Below are positions 31,536 through 41,279 of a DNA stretch of 64,000 bases, one piece after another (positions within the stretch are counted from its first letter, which is position 1; every line of letters begins with the position of its first letter). The translations under genes were made by a program, and so were the position numbers. The notes under the pieces are model-generated. The model saw only the letters and a program-made list of their open reading frames with translations, did no database searches and had not been told where the DNA came from. Source of the DNA: Microbacterium halophytorum (lineage in GTDB: Bacteria > Actinomycetota > Actinomycetes > Actinomycetales > Microbacteriaceae); the NCBI RefSeq assembly GCF_002970975.1, contig NZ_KZ672982.1, positions 248,001-312,000 on the forward strand, in the 5' to 3' direction.

Positions 31536-33759
31536 CGCGGTAAACGTCGTACACGCCGTCGATGCGCCGCACGGCGTTGAGGACGCGGTCGAGGTGGACC
31601 GAGTTGCCCATCTCGAACACGTAGCGGCTGATGGCGAGGCGCTCCTTCGTCGTCGTGACGTTCGCCGACAGGATGTTGACGTGGTGCTCGCTGAGCACCC
31701 GCGTGATATCGGCGATGAGTGCCGCCCTGTCGAGCGCCTCGACCTGGATGTGCACGAGGAAGACGCTCTTGTCCGACTCGCCCCACTCGACCTCGATGAG
31801 CCGTTCCGGGTCCTTCTTCAGGGCCTGCACGTTCGTGCAGTCCGCGCGGTGCACGCTCACGCCCGAGCCGCGCGTGATGAAGCCGACGATGTCGTCACCC
31901 GGAACCGGCGTGCAGCACTTCGCGAGCTTGACGAGGATGTCGTCGTCGCCGCGCACCAGCACGCCGGACTCGTTCCCGCGCGGGCGGCGGCGCGGCGTCG
32001 CGGGGAGCTCGATCGGGCCGGTCGCGGTGTCGCTCTGGTCGAGCAGCGAGCCGACCTTCTCCAGAACCGACTGCGTCGAGACGTGCCCCTCGCCCACGGC
32101 CGCGTACAGGGCCGAGACATCGTCGTAGCGGAGCATGTGCGCCGCCTCGCCGAGCGAATCCTTCAGACGCTGCAGCGGGAGGTGGTGCCGGCGCATGGCG
32201 CGCAGCAGAGCGTCCTTGCCCTGTTCGATGGCCTCGTCGCGGCGTTCCTTCGTGAACCAGCCGCGGATCTTGTTGCGCGCCCGCGTGCTCTTGACGAAGC
32301 CCAGCCAGTCCTGGCTGGGACCGGCATCCGGGTTCTTCGACGTGAACACCTCGACGACGTCGCCGCTGCGCAGTTCGGTCTCGAGCGGCACGAGCCGGCC
32401 GTTCACCTTCGCGCCCATGGTGCGGTGGCCGATCTCGGTGTGCACGGCATAGGCGAAGTCCACCGTGGTCGCGCCAGCGGGCAGCCCGATCACGCGCCCC
32501 TTCGGGGTGAAGACGTAGACCTCCTTGGCGCCGATCTCGAACCGGAGCGAGTCGAGGAACTCCCCCGGGTCCTTCGTCTCGGCCTGCCAATCGGAGATCC
32601 GCGCCAGCCACGCCATGTCCTGGCTGGACGCGCGCTCGTCGGTCTTGCCGCCCGTGGCGTTCATCCGCTCTTTGTACTTCCAGTGCGCCGCCACGCCGTA
32701 CTCGGCCTGGTGGTGCATCTCCTCCGTGCGGATCTGGATCTCGACGGTGCGGCCGCCGGGTCCGATCACGGTCGTGTGGAGGGAGCGGTACAGGTTGAAC
32801 TTCGGCGTCGCGATGTAGTCCTTGAAGCGACCGGGCAGGGGCGTCCACCGGGCATGCAGGGCGCCGAGGATCGCGTAGCAGTCGCGCACCGTCTGCACGA
32901 TGACGCGGATGCCGATGAGGTCGTAGATATCGTCGAAGTCGCGCCCGCGGACGACCATCTTCTGATAGACGGAGTACAGCTGCTTCGGCCGGCCGCCCAC
33001 CGTGCCCCGGATGCGCAGTTGCTGCAGATCGGTGGAGACGTCGTCGATCACGCGCCGCAGGTACTGCTCCCGCTGCGGCGTGCGCTGCTTCACGAGCGCA
33101 TCGATCTCGTTGTAGATCTTCGGGTAGAGGACGGCGAAGGAGAGCTCCTCCAGCTCGCTCTTGATCGCCTGGATGCCGAGGCGGTTCGCGAGCGGCGCAT
33201 AGATCTCGAGGGTCTCGGTCGCCTTCTTCTTCGCCTTCTCGGGCGGGACGAAGCCCCACGTCCTGGCGTTGTGGAGGCGGTCGGCGAGCTTGATGACGAG
33301 GACGCGGATGTCCTTGCTCATCGCGACGATCATCTTGCGGACTGTCTCGGCCTGCGCACTCTCGCCGTACTTGACCTTGTCGAGCTTCGTGACGCCGTCC
33401 ACGAGCAGGGCGACCTCGTCGCCGAACGTCTCGCGCAGGTCCTCGAGCGGGTAGCCGGTGTCCTCGACCGTGTCGTGCAGCAGCGCGGCGGAGATCGCGC
33501 GCGGCCCGAGCCCCAGGCCCGCCAGGATCTCGGCGACCGCGAGCGGATGCGTGATGTACGGCTCGCCGCTCTGACGCTTCTGGCCCCGGTGCTTCTGCTC
33601 GGCGACCGCGTAGGCGCGCTCGATGACCCCGAAATCGCCCCGCGGGTGGTTCTGCCGCACGATCGCGATCAGCCTGGCGACGTCGGCGTGGCGCGGCGCG
33701 CGTGAGAAGATGCGCGGCACGAGGCGGCGCAGGCTCGAACTCGTCGTCGTGTCGGTCAT
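31522..33759 (-). CDS. rel: bifunctional (p)ppGpp synthetase/hydrolase (Rel/Rsh)
   Basis: Stringent-response enzyme, 745 residues. The N-terminal HD hydrolase is intact (HPLAVAEIL with His71, HDTVED at 95-100), so it should both make and degrade (p)ppGpp. The synthetase domain has RGRDFDDIYDLIGIRVIV and IATPKFNLYRSLHTTVIGP. TGS domain: VYVFTPKGRVIGLPAGATTV. A zinc-finger-like segment has CCTPVPGDDIVGF and DCTN, and an ACT domain ends the protein. It lies downstream of secF on the same strand, as in other actinobacteria (the usual apt between them is missing). Confidence 0.96.
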   Translation of the reverse strand: MTDTTTSSSLRRLVPRIFSRAPRHADVARLIAIVRQNHPRGDFGVIERAYAVAEQKHRGQKRQSGEPYITHPLAVAEILAGLGLGPRAISAALLHDTVEDTGYPLEDLRETFGDEVALLVDGVTKLDKVKYGESAQAETVRKMIVAMSKDIRVLVIKLADRLHNARTWGFVPPEKAKKKATETLEIYAPLANRLGIQAIKSELEELSFAVLYPKIYNEIDALVKQRTPQREQYLRRVIDDVSTDLQQLRIRGTVGGRPKQLYSVYQKMVVRGRDFDDIYDLIGIRVIVQTVRDCYAILGALHARWTPLPGRFKDYIATPKFNLYRSLHTTVIGPGGRTVEIQIRTEEMHHQAEYGVAAHWKYKERMNATGGKTDERASSQDMAWLARISDWQAETKDPGEFLDSLRFEIGAKEVYVFTPKGRVIGLPAGATTVDFAYAVHTEIGHRTMGAKVNGRLVPLETELRSGDVVEVFTSKNPDAGPSQDWLGFVKSTRARNKIRGWFTKERRDEAIEQGKDALLRAMRRHHLPLQRLKDSLGEAAHMLRYDDVSALYAAVGEGHVSTQSVLEKVGSLLDQSDTATGPIELPATPRRRPRGNESGVLVRGDDDILVKLAKCCTPVPGDDIVGFITRGSGVSVHRADCTNVQALKKDPERLIEVEWGESDKSVFLVHIQVEALDRAALIADITRVLSEHHVNILSANVTTTKERLAISRYVFEMGNSVHLDRVLNAVRRIDGVYDVYRVTSA

Positions 33760-33855
33760 GCTCCGCCTCCCCCGCTGTCGCTTCGAATCATCCTACGACG
33801 CAGACGGGGGTGCCCCGGACCAGAGCCCGATGCACCCCCGCCCGCGTACGGGCCG

Positions 33856-34848
33856 TCAGTCGGCGCGGACGTCGGCGCGGGCGCGCGCCGCGAGCGTGCG
33901 GGCGTCCGCCTGCTTGATCGCCGGCTCGTTCTCGCGCATCATCGCGTACAGCGGCGCCGAGACGAAGAGCGTCGAGTAGGTCGCGACGAGGATGCCGACG
34001 AAGATCGACAGCGAGATGTCGCTGAGCGTGTCGGCCCCGAGCCACAGCGCGCCGATGAACAGGATGGCGGCGACCGGCAGGGCCGCCACGATCGAGGTGT
34101 TGATCGAGCGGACGAGCGTCTGGTTGACGCCGAGGTTCACCGACTCGCCGAACGTGCGGCCGGACTTCTCGCCGTCCTCCCGCGTGTTCTCCCTGATCTT
34201 GTCGAAGACGACCGTCGTGTCGTACAGCGAGTACGCCAGGATCGTCAGGAAGCCGATCACGGCGGCCGGGGAGATCTCGAAGCCCGAGAGCGAGTAGATG
34301 CCGATCGTGATGATGAGGACGTCGACGAGGCCGGCGATCGCGGCGACCGACATCTTCCACGTGCGGAAGTAGATCATCAGGATGATGAACGTCAGCGCGA
34401 GGAAGATCGCCAGGCCCCAGAGCGACTGCTGCGTCACCTGCTCGCCCCAGGACGGCCCGATGAACGAGCTCGTGATGGCGCTCGTCTCGACGCCGTAGGC
34501 GTCCGCGAGCGCCTGTGTGACGGCCTGGGTCTCGCTGTCGTCGAGCTGCGAGGTCTGCACCCGGATGTCGTCGCCGCCGATCGTCGTGACGGTGGCCGTC
34601 GCGCCCGGTACCGCCTCGGAAACGGCGTCGGAGCCGATCAGCTGATCCGTCGTCTCCGGGTCGGAGACCGTGAACTGGCTGCCGCCCGTGAACTCGATCG
34701 ACCACTCGACGCCGCGCACGAACGGCATGGCCGCGGAGATCGCGATCAGCACGAGCGCGATCGTGAACCACAGCTTCCGCTTGGCGACGAACGGGAACGA
34801 GGTCTTGCCTGTGTAGAGGTCGTTGCCGAGCTCATTCAACGAGCGCAT
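33856..34848 (-). CDS. secF: protein-export membrane protein SecF
   Basis: Partner of SecD in proton-driven late translocation. 330 residues, six transmembrane helices with a large extracellular loop after the first. Family landmarks are VEWSIEFTGGSQFTV, YDTTVVFDKIRENTRED (the cytosolic loop), and SINTSIVAALPVAAILFIGA. The ATG overlaps the secD stop by one base. The frame is open further upstream, but only into secD. Confidence 0.96.
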   Translation of the reverse strand: MRSLNELGNDLYTGKTSFPFVAKRKLWFTIALVLIAISAAMPFVRGVEWSIEFTGGSQFTVSDPETTDQLIGSDAVSEAVPGATATVTTIGGDDIRVQTSQLDDSETQAVTQALADAYGVETSAITSSFIGPSWGEQVTQQSLWGLAIFLALTFIILMIYFRTWKMSVAAIAGLVDVLIITIGIYSLSGFEISPAAVIGFLTILAYSLYDTTVVFDKIRENTREDGEKSGRTFGESVNLGVNQTLVRSINTSIVAALPVAAILFIGALWLGADTLSDISLSIFVGILVATYSTLFVSAPLYAMMRENEPAIKQADARTLAARARADVRAD

Positions 34849-36602
34849 CAGCGGTCGCCCTCCTTGTTCGTGCCTGCGCCCTGCATGGCGGCGGCCTCCG
34901 CCTCGGCCTGCTTGCGCTCGGCGATGGTCTGACGCCGCGCCGCTTCGCCGCGCGACTTCTGGACGCTGGACGAAGCGCCGACCGGCTTGCGGAACTGCGC
35001 GCGGCCGCGGTACACCGCCCCGAGGCCCTGCGGATCGAGGCCGGAGAGCTTGTGCCCGCCGCCGAAGAACCGGGTGCGGGAGAGCAGCTCCATCACGGGG
35101 TGCGTGAACATCACGAAGATCAGGATGTCGAGCGCCGTGGTGATGCCGAGCGTGAACGCGAAGCCCTTCACCGTCGCGTCGGCCAGGATGTAGAGCACGA
35201 CGGCGGCCAGGATGTTGATCGACTTCGAGATGTAGATCGTCCGCTTGGCACGGTCCCAGCCGTCTTCGACGGCCACCGTCACGGCCTTGCCGTCGCGCAG
35301 TTCGTCCCTGATGCGTTCGAAGTAGACGATGAACGAGTCGGCCGTGAACCCGATCGTGACGATCAGACCCGCGACGCCGGCGAGCGAGAGCCGGTAGCCG
35401 AGGCGCCACGAGAGCAGGCACAGCAGCAGGTAGGTCAGCACACCCATCACGATGAGCGACGCGATGATGACGGTGCCGAGGAGCCGGTACTGGATCAGCA
35501 CGTATACGGCGACGAGGCCGAGGCCGATCAGACCGGCGATCAGGCCGATCATGAGCTGCTGCTCGCCGAGGGTCGCGGAGATGGTGTCGCTGGAGACGAC
35601 CTCGAAGCTCAGCGGCAGGGCGCCGAACTTCAGCTGGTCCGCGAGCGTCTGCGCGCTCTCCTGGTCGAACGTTCCCGAGATCGAGGGGCGGCCGTCGGTG
35701 ATGACCGCGTTCATCTCGGGCGCCGAGATCACGACGCCGTCGAGGACGAACGAGAACTGCGTCTGACCCGAGACAGCGGTCGGCATGCCGTACTGGGCCA
35801 TGTCGGGCGCCTGCTGGCTCTGGGCCGCGTAGAGGCGCTTGCTGACGTCGGAGAACACGTCGGTGCCCTCATCGTCGAAGCGGAGGTACACCTCCCACTG
35901 CCCGTTGTTCGGGTTCTGGCCCGACGAGGCATCCGTGAGGGAATCGCCCGTGAGGTCGACGGGCCCGAGCAGGTACTTGACCTGGTTCGTCGGGTCGCAG
36001 GCGATCATCGCCTTGTCGTCCGCGGCCTCCGCCGGGTTCTGATCGGGGGCGGTGCAGTCGTACGCGTTGAAGCGCGCCGCGTCGGCCTCCGAGACCTGGT
36101 TCGGGTCGTTCGGCGCCGTCGGCTCGGCGGCCGGCGTCGTCGGCAGGTCGGGGTCGGGCGACGGGAACTCGGTCGACTCCCCGTCCTCGCCGACGTAGCT
36201 CGTCGCGGCGCCCGTCGACGCGATCACCTCGCGGAGCTCGAGCTGCGCGCTCGACTCGATGCGGTTGCGCGTCTCCTCATCGATCTCGCCCGGCATCTCC
36301 ACGACGACGTTGCGCCCGCCCTGCGTCGTGACGGACGCTTCGGAGACGCCGGAGGCGTCGACGCGCTGCCGGATGATCTCGACGGCCTGCTCCATCTGCT
36401 CGGCAGAGGGGTCGGCCCCCTCGGTCTGCGCCTCGAGGATGATCTGCGTGCCTCCCTGGAGGTCGAGCGCGAGCTCGGGCGTCCACGAGGACTCCTTGAA
36501 GCCCCAGACGCCGAGCGCGTTGGCACCGAAGAGGACGGCGGTCAGGACGAGGAGCCCTGTCAGGGCGCGCCAGGCACGGCGCACGGGAGTAGTCGGAGCC
36601 AC
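34848..36602 (-). CDS. secD: protein translocase subunit SecD
   Basis: 584 residues. First helix near residues 8-30, then ELALDLQGGTQIILEA, the typical P1 domain start. An actinobacterial insert (about residues 130-215) is rich in Pro/Asp, with two cysteines 37 apart. Later come GRPSISGTFDQESAQTLADQ and the C-terminal helices with IGFTADSFIVYFERIRDELR. The tail after the last helix is basic and Gln/Glu-rich. GTG start at 36600-36602, 42 bases after yajC. Confidence 0.95.
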   Translation of the reverse strand: MAPTTPVRRAWRALTGLLVLTAVLFGANALGVWGFKESSWTPELALDLQGGTQIILEAQTEGADPSAEQMEQAVEIIRQRVDASGVSEASVTTQGGRNVVVEMPGEIDEETRNRIESSAQLELREVIASTGAATSYVGEDGESTEFPSPDPDLPTTPAAEPTAPNDPNQVSEADAARFNAYDCTAPDQNPAEAADDKAMIACDPTNQVKYLLGPVDLTGDSLTDASSGQNPNNGQWEVYLRFDDEGTDVFSDVSKRLYAAQSQQAPDMAQYGMPTAVSGQTQFSFVLDGVVISAPEMNAVITDGRPSISGTFDQESAQTLADQLKFGALPLSFEVVSSDTISATLGEQQLMIGLIAGLIGLGLVAVYVLIQYRLLGTVIIASLIVMGVLTYLLLCLLSWRLGYRLSLAGVAGLIVTIGFTADSFIVYFERIRDELRDGKAVTVAVEDGWDRAKRTIYISKSINILAAVVLYILADATVKGFAFTLGITTALDILIFVMFTHPVMELLSRTRFFGGGHKLSGLDPQGLGAVYRGRAQFRKPVGASSSVQKSRGEAARRQTIAERKQAEAEAAAMQGAGTNKEGDR

Positions 36603-36644
36603 GGAGAGGCCTTACTGAGTGGAGTGCGGAAAGTGCGGGGCTGG

Positions 36645-37061
36645 TTACTTCTTGTCGTCGTCGTCGGAGCCGGGGAGCTTCTCGACGCCCTCGCCGTTCA
36701 CAGTGTAGGTGCCCTGCTCGTGCTCCACCTCGACCGTTCCGTCCGTGTCCTCCGCTTCGGCGTCCTCGACCGACTCGGCCGCGGGCGGCTCGGGAGCGAT
36801 GTCGATCGACTGCGCGTGCATGTCGACGACGACGCCGTCGGCGATCTCGACGCGCGCCGGCGTGTTGAGGTCGGCGGGGTCGAACTCGACGAGCGTGCCG
36901 AAGACGCCGGCGCGCGACATCACGCGCGCACCCGGGACCATCTTCGTCTGGCGCTCCTCCTCGGCCTCGCGGCGCTTCTTGGCCTGCTTCCGGCTGTTGA
37001 AGACCATGAAGATCAGCATGGCGCCGAGCAGGACGAGGAGCATCAGGGACATGGGGTCCAT
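36645..37061 (-). CDS. yajC: preprotein translocase subunit YajC
   Basis: 138 residues: one N-terminal transmembrane helix (MSLMLLVLLGAMLIFMVFNS), a basic hinge, the YajC domain (KMVPGARVMSRAGVFGTLVE), and an acidic C-terminal tail ending DDDDKK. It precedes secD-secF, which is diagnostic. It follows ruvB with a 96-base spacer that shows no clear terminator. Confidence 0.94.
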   Translation of the reverse strand: MDPMSLMLLVLLGAMLIFMVFNSRKQAKKRREAEEERQTKMVPGARVMSRAGVFGTLVEFDPADLNTPARVEIADGVVVDMHAQSIDIAPEPPAAESVEDAEAEDTDGTVEVEHEQGTYTVNGEGVEKLPGSDDDDKK

Positions 37062-37157
37062 AGGGGTACAGCGCCTTTCACAGGGGTTCGAGTGCGAGCG
37101 CCGGGACCGGCGCTGGTCGCGTTCGCGCCGCAGGTGCGGCGCAGAGTCTGACCGAAA

Positions 37158-38192
37158 TCATAGTTCATCGAGCTTAAGGGCCTCCTGGGCGCGGGGGGCC
37201 CCCACGCCCAGGTGCTCGTACGCCTCCGGCATGGCGATCCTGCCGCGCGGGGTGCGGCCCATGAAGCCGATCCGCACGAGGTACGGCTCGACGACGCTCT
37301 CGACGGTGTCGGCCTCCTCGCCGACCGTGACCGCCAGGGTGCTCAGGCCCACGGGGCCTCCGCGGAACCGCCTGACGAGCGCGTCGAGCACGGCGCGGTC
37401 GAGCCTGTCGAGCCCGATCGCGTCGACGTCGTAGAGCTCGAGCGCCGCCCTGACGTCGATGAGCCCCGGCGCGCTGCCCGCGTGCTCGACGAGCGCGTAG
37501 TCCCGCACCCTGCGCAGCAGGCGGTTCGCGATGCGGGGCGTTCCGCGCGAGCGGCGCGCGATCTCGGAGCGCTCGGCGGCGCCGAGGTCGACGCCGAGCA
37601 CGTCCGAAGACCGGCCGATGACCCGCTCGAGCTCCTCGGGGTCGTAGTACTCGAGGTGCGCCGTGAAGCCGAATCGGTCGCGGAGCGGGTTCGGCAGGAG
37701 ACCCGACCGCGTCGTCGCCCCGACGAGCGTGAACGGGGCGAGCTCGAGCGGGATGCTCGTCGCGCCGGCGCCCTTGCCGACCATGATGTCGATCCGGTAG
37801 TCCTCCATCGCGAGGTACAGCATCTCCTCCGCGGAGCGCGCCATCCGGTGGATCTCGTCGATGAACAGCACCTCGCCGGGTTGCAGGCTCGACAGCAGCG
37901 CCGCGAGGTCGCCCGCATGCTGGATCGCCGGACCCGACGACATCCGCAGCGGAGCGCCGCACTCGTGCGCGACGATCATCGCGAGCGTCGTCTTGCCGAG
38001 CCCCGGCGGGCCGGCGAGAAGGATGTGATCGGCCGCACGCTCCTGGATCTTCGCCGCGCTCAGCAGCAGCTGCAGCTGGGCGCGCACCTTCTGCTGGCCG
38101 ACGAACTCCTCGAGGCTGGCCGGGCGCAGCGCCCCCTCGATCGCCAGCTCCGAGTCGTCCTGCGCCCGCGGGCTCGTCGCTTCGTCGCTCAT
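37158..38192 (-). CDS. ruvB: Holliday junction branch migration ATPase RuvB
   Basis: 344 residues. AAA motor that drives branch migration with RuvA. Walker [18 protein letters not shown], Walker [20 protein letters not shown], sensor 1 [11 protein letters not shown], arginine finger region PLRDRFGF, C-terminal winged helix with [20 protein letters not shown]. The ATG at 38190-38192 overlaps the ruvA stop (ATGA). Confidence 0.97.
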   Translation of the reverse strand: MSDEATSPRAQDDSELAIEGALRPASLEEFVGQQKVRAQLQLLLSAAKIQERAADHILLAGPPGLGKTTLAMIVAHECGAPLRMSSGPAIQHAGDLAALLSSLQPGEVLFIDEIHRMARSAEEMLYLAMEDYRIDIMVGKGAGATSIPLELAPFTLVGATTRSGLLPNPLRDRFGFTAHLEYYDPEELERVIGRSSDVLGVDLGAAERSEIARRSRGTPRIANRLLRRVRDYALVEHAGSAPGLIDVRAALELYDVDAIGLDRLDRAVLDALVRRFRGGPVGLSTLAVTVGEEADTVESVVEPYLVRIGFMGRTPRGRIAMPEAYEHLGVGAPRAQEALKLDEL

Positions 38193-38803
38193 GCGCCTCC
38201 CTTGGCGGGCCCGAGCGCGGCCAGGGTGAGGCGCAGCAGCGACTGCACCGACCCGCGATCGGCGTCGCTCGCGGACGCGGCGGCGCGTTCGACTGCCTCG
38301 GCCGCGGTGCGCTCCGGCCAACCGAGGCCGGCCACGGCCTGCGTGACCTGCGCCACGACGGCGCCGCCCTGGGCGGGTGCCGCGGGCGCCGGCGCCGCGG
38401 AGACCCCGTCGAGCTTGCCCTGCAGCTGCAGGGCGATCATCTTGGCCGTCTTGGGCCCGATGCCGCTGACCTTGCGGAACGGCTTGTCGTCCTCCGCCGC
38501 GACCGCTTCGGCGATCCGGTCGATCGTGAGCGTCGACAGGACGCCGAGAGCCGACTTCGGGCCGACCCCGGAGACGCCGATCAGGATGCCGAACACGTCG
38601 AGCTCGTCGCGGGAGGCGAAACCGAACAGCGTCAGGGAATCCTCGCGCACGACGAGCGAGGTGTGCAGGGCGAGCTCCTGGCCCTCTCGTGCCGTGCGTG
38701 CGACATCGGGCGGTACGAGGATGGAGAAGCCGACGCCCGAGACATCGATCACGACCGAGTCCGCGCCGGCGTGCAGCACGGGGCCGCGCAGGAAGGAGAT
38801 CAT
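38189..38803 (-). CDS. ruvA: Holliday junction branch migration protein RuvA
   Basis: 204 residues. OB-fold N terminus ([20 protein letters not shown]), tandem helix-hairpin-helix motifs ([19 protein letters not shown] and [20 protein letters not shown]), and a C-terminal RuvB-contact domain ([12 protein letters not shown]). ATG gives the exact family N terminus. ruvC, usually directly upstream, is 1.8 kb away because a BCCT gene on the other strand intervenes. Confidence 0.96.
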   Translation of the reverse strand: MISFLRGPVLHAGADSVVIDVSGVGFSILVPPDVARTAREGQELALHTSLVVREDSLTLFGFASRDELDVFGILIGVSGVGPKSALGVLSTLTIDRIAEAVAAEDDKPFRKVSGIGPKTAKMIALQLQGKLDGVSAAPAPAAPAQGGAVVAQVTQAVAGLGWPERTAAEAVERAAASASDADRGSVQSLLRLTLAALGPAKGGA

Positions 38804-38842
38804 TCCCCCAGCCTATGCGGCACCCCCGACGTCCGAGCGCTT

Positions 38843-38886
38843 CCCCCGCCCGGCCGGAGCCGGCCGGCTCCGGTGCCGGGCGGGGG
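38843..38886. repeat. 44-base near-perfect inverted repeat between ruvA and the BCCT gene
   Basis: Outer arms CCCCCGCCCGGC (38843-38854) and GCCGGGCGGGGG (38875-38886) enclose an 18-base palindrome CGGAGCCGG/CCGGCTCCG, with two unpaired bases. It lies in the divergent region, 40 bases before ruvA and 134 before the transporter, where a terminator is not expected. Confidence 0.8.
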
Positions 38887-38949
38887 CCCTGTGCGGCCCC
38901 GACTGCGGGCCGACGCGCCGGACGAATCGCCCCGCCGCTCCCTCGGCGC

Positions 38950-38955
38950 TACGCT
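38950..38955 (+). promoter_or_regulatory. candidate -10 of the BCCT gene
   Basis: TACGCT, giving a leader of about 58 bases that contains an AAGG Shine-Dalgarno. No clear -35 is seen. Confidence 0.3.
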
Positions 38956-39019
38956 TGTCGCTCACGAAATTCATCCGGAGTTCTGCACGTCGAGCTTCTA
39001 CGCAGCAAGGGCAGAACAT

Positions 39020-40561
39020 ATGCGGAATCGACCCGGCGCCGTCTTCTGGGCGGCCATCGCCCTCATCGTCGCCTTCGTGGCCTGGGCCGCTCTGTGGCCG
39101 GCGAACCTCTCGGCCGTCATGACGGCCGCGTCCAACTGGTCGGCCGCGAACATCGGCTGGGCGTACCTCGTGGTGACGACCGGCTGCATCGTCCTGATGC
39201 TGTATCTCGGCATCGGCCGCTTCGGCCGCATCCGGCTCGGCGAGGACACCGACCGTCCGCAGTACAACCGCTGGGCGTGGATCGCCATGATCCTGGGCGC
39301 CGTTATGGGCGTCGGGCTGATCAGCTACGGCGCCGCGGAGCCGATGTCGCACTTCATGGTGCCGCCGCACGGCCTTGCCGAGCCGGAGACGATCGAGGCG
39401 GCCGTCACGGCGATGCAGTTCTCGTACTTCGACTGGGGCCCGAACGCCTGGGCTCTGTTCGGCGTCTTCGGGCTCGCGATCGCGTACTCGACGCACCGAC
39501 GCGGCAACTCCGGCCTCGTGTCGCCCATGCTGCGCCCCGTGCTCGGGAAGTCGATGGACGGCCCGCTCGGGAAGGCCGTCGATGTGTTCACGGTGCTCGC
39601 GACCCTGTTCGGCACGACGACGTCGCTCGGCCTCGGCGCCGCGCAGGTCGCCGAGGGCGCCAACAGCCTGTTCGGCGTCCCGACCGACGTCTTCGTGCAG
39701 GTCGTCGTCATCGCCGGCATCACGCTGGTCTTCACCCTCTCCGCGCTGTCGGGCATCGGCCGCGGCATCAAGTGGGTCAGCCAGATCACCATGATCGGGG
39801 CGGCGATCCTCGGCGTCTACGTGATGATCATGGGGCCGACGAGCTTCATCTCGAACCTGTACTTCCGCTCGTTCGGCCAGTTCATCAGCGACTTCCCGAT
39901 GGTCGCCCTGCTGACGCCGTCGACACCGGACGACCTCGCGTGGATGCAGTGGTGGACGTACTTCATGATGGCCTGGTGGCTGAGCTGGGGCGCGTTCGTC
40001 GGCATCTTCCTCGCCGCGATCTCGAAGGGCCGCACCATCCGGGAGTTCGTCGCGGTCGTCATGGGCGTGCCGACCGTGGTCTTCTCCCTGTGGTTCACGA
40101 TCTTCGGCGGCACGGCGATCAGCTTCGACATGTTCAAGGGCACCGAGATCGGCGCGGCGACGCTCGAGAACACGAACGTGACGTTCTTCGCCGTGCTCGG
40201 GGAGCTGCCGCTGCCCGCCATCACGTCGGCGCTCACCCTGATCCTGATCGTGCTGTACTTCGTCACGGGTGCCGACTCGAACACGTACGTGCTGAGCCTG
40301 CTGTCGTCGCGGGGCACGCTGAACCCGTCGAGATCCGTCCTCAGCATCTGGGGCCTGCTCACCGGCGTCTGCGCCATCGTGCTGCTCGTGCTCGGCGGCC
40401 TTCAGGCCCTGCAGCAGGCGGCCATCCTGTCGGCCGTGCCCTTCACCGTGATCGTGACGCTGCTGGCCGCTTCGCTCGTGAAGGAGCTGCGCGCCGACGC
40501 GCGGTTCGCGGGAACGCACGCCGTCGCGCGGGAGGCGCGTGAGGCGGAGCTGACGACGTAG
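39020..40561 (+). CDS. BCCT-family betaine/carnitine/choline transporter
   Basis: 513 residues, about 12 transmembrane helices, secondary uptake of quaternary ammonium compounds. Family marks: GVGLISYGAAEPMSHFMVPP (glycine-rich helix and following loop), YFDWGPNAWALFG, and the tryptophan-rich signature QWWTYFMMAWWLSWGAFVG followed by GIFLAAISKGRTIREFV. FVTGADSNTYVLSLLSS is the conserved late segment. The cytosolic tail is short, unlike the long osmosensing tail of BetP or BetT, so osmotic regulation through a tail is unlikely. The exact substrate cannot be told. The ATG at 39020 has AAGG 9 bases upstream. It is on the opposite strand, splitting ruvA from ruvC. Confidence 0.92.
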   Translation: MRNRPGAVFWAAIALIVAFVAWAALWPANLSAVMTAASNWSAANIGWAYLVVTTGCIVLMLYLGIGRFGRIRLGEDTDRPQYNRWAWIAMILGAVMGVGLISYGAAEPMSHFMVPPHGLAEPETIEAAVTAMQFSYFDWGPNAWALFGVFGLAIAYSTHRRGNSGLVSPMLRPVLGKSMDGPLGKAVDVFTVLATLFGTTTSLGLGAAQVAEGANSLFGVPTDVFVQVVVIAGITLVFTLSALSGIGRGIKWVSQITMIGAAILGVYVMIMGPTSFISNLYFRSFGQFISDFPMVALLTPSTPDDLAWMQWWTYFMMAWWLSWGAFVGIFLAAISKGRTIREFVAVVMGVPTVVFSLWFTIFGGTAISFDMFKGTEIGAATLENTNVTFFAVLGELPLPAITSALTLILIVLYFVTGADSNTYVLSLLSSRGTLNPSRSVLSIWGLLTGVCAIVLLVLGGLQALQQAAILSAVPFTVIVTLLAASLVKELRADARFAGTHAVAREAREAELTT

Positions 40562-40590
40562 GGCGCGCGCCGGCGTCGGGCCCCTTCGCG

Positions 40591-41187
40591 CTACCGGCGG
40601 GCTCCCGCGCGCCGCGCGCGCTTCTCCGCTTCCACCCATGCCCGCTGGGCGGGCGTCGTGGCGCCGTCGGCCGATGCGGCACCGCCCATGCCGGTGCCGG
40701 GGCCGCCTCCCCCTCGCCACGCGTGGCAGAGCGCGATCGCGACGGCGTCGGCCGCGTCGGCCGGCTTGGGGGGCTCGTCGAGCCGCAGGACCCGCGCGAC
40801 CATGTGCTGCACCTGCGCCTTGTCGGCGTTCCCGTATCCGGTGATCGCCGCCTTCACCTCGCTGGGCGTATGCATCGCCGCCGGAATGCCGTGCTCCGCC
40901 GCGAGCATCAGCGCGACTCCGGATGCCTGCGCCGTCCCCATCACCGTCTGGAGGTTGTGCTGTGCGAACACGCGCTCGACGGCGAGGACGGCGGGGTCGT
41001 AGGTCTCGAGCGCCGACCGGATGCCGGCGCCGATCGCGCGGAGGCGCTCCGCGACGGGGGCATCGACCGCCGATCGCACGACGCCGACGTGCACGAGGGT
41101 CGCCGTCCGGTCGGGCGCCACGTCGACCACGCCGACGCCGCAGCGGGTGAGCCCCGGGTCGATGCCGATCACGCGCGTGGATGCCAC
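40591..41187 (-). CDS. ruvC: crossover junction endodeoxyribonuclease RuvC
   Basis: 198 residues, resolves Holliday junctions. RVIGIDPGLTRCGVGVVDVA holds the first catalytic Asp. LAVERVFAQHNLQTVMGTAQ holds the Glu, and PADAADAVAIALCHAW the last Asp pair. The C terminus is extended by a Gly-rich then basic tail (about 35 residues). Convergent with the BCCT gene (29 bases apart) and downstream of yebC. Confidence 0.96.
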   Translation of the reverse strand: MASTRVIGIDPGLTRCGVGVVDVAPDRTATLVHVGVVRSAVDAPVAERLRAIGAGIRSALETYDPAVLAVERVFAQHNLQTVMGTAQASGVALMLAAEHGIPAAMHTPSEVKAAITGYGNADKAQVQHMVARVLRLDEPPKPADAADAVAIALCHAWRGGGGPGTGMGGAASADGATTPAQRAWVEAEKRARRAGARR

Positions 41188-41214
41188 GGCCTCAGCCTAC
41201 GCGCCGCGGACGCG

Positions 41215-41272
41215 GAAGAGCGCCCGGCCCCTCGGCGCCCGCTGGGGCCGATGTGGGGCGCGGGCGCTCTTC
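41215..41272 (-). terminator. hairpin downstream of yebC
   Basis: A 12-bp perfect stem GAAGAGCGCCCG / CGGGCGCTCTTC encloses a second stem GGCCCC / GGGGCC. It lies 8 bases past the yebC stop and before ruvC, and may reduce read-through. Confidence 0.6.
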
Positions 41273-41279
41273 GCCGCGA

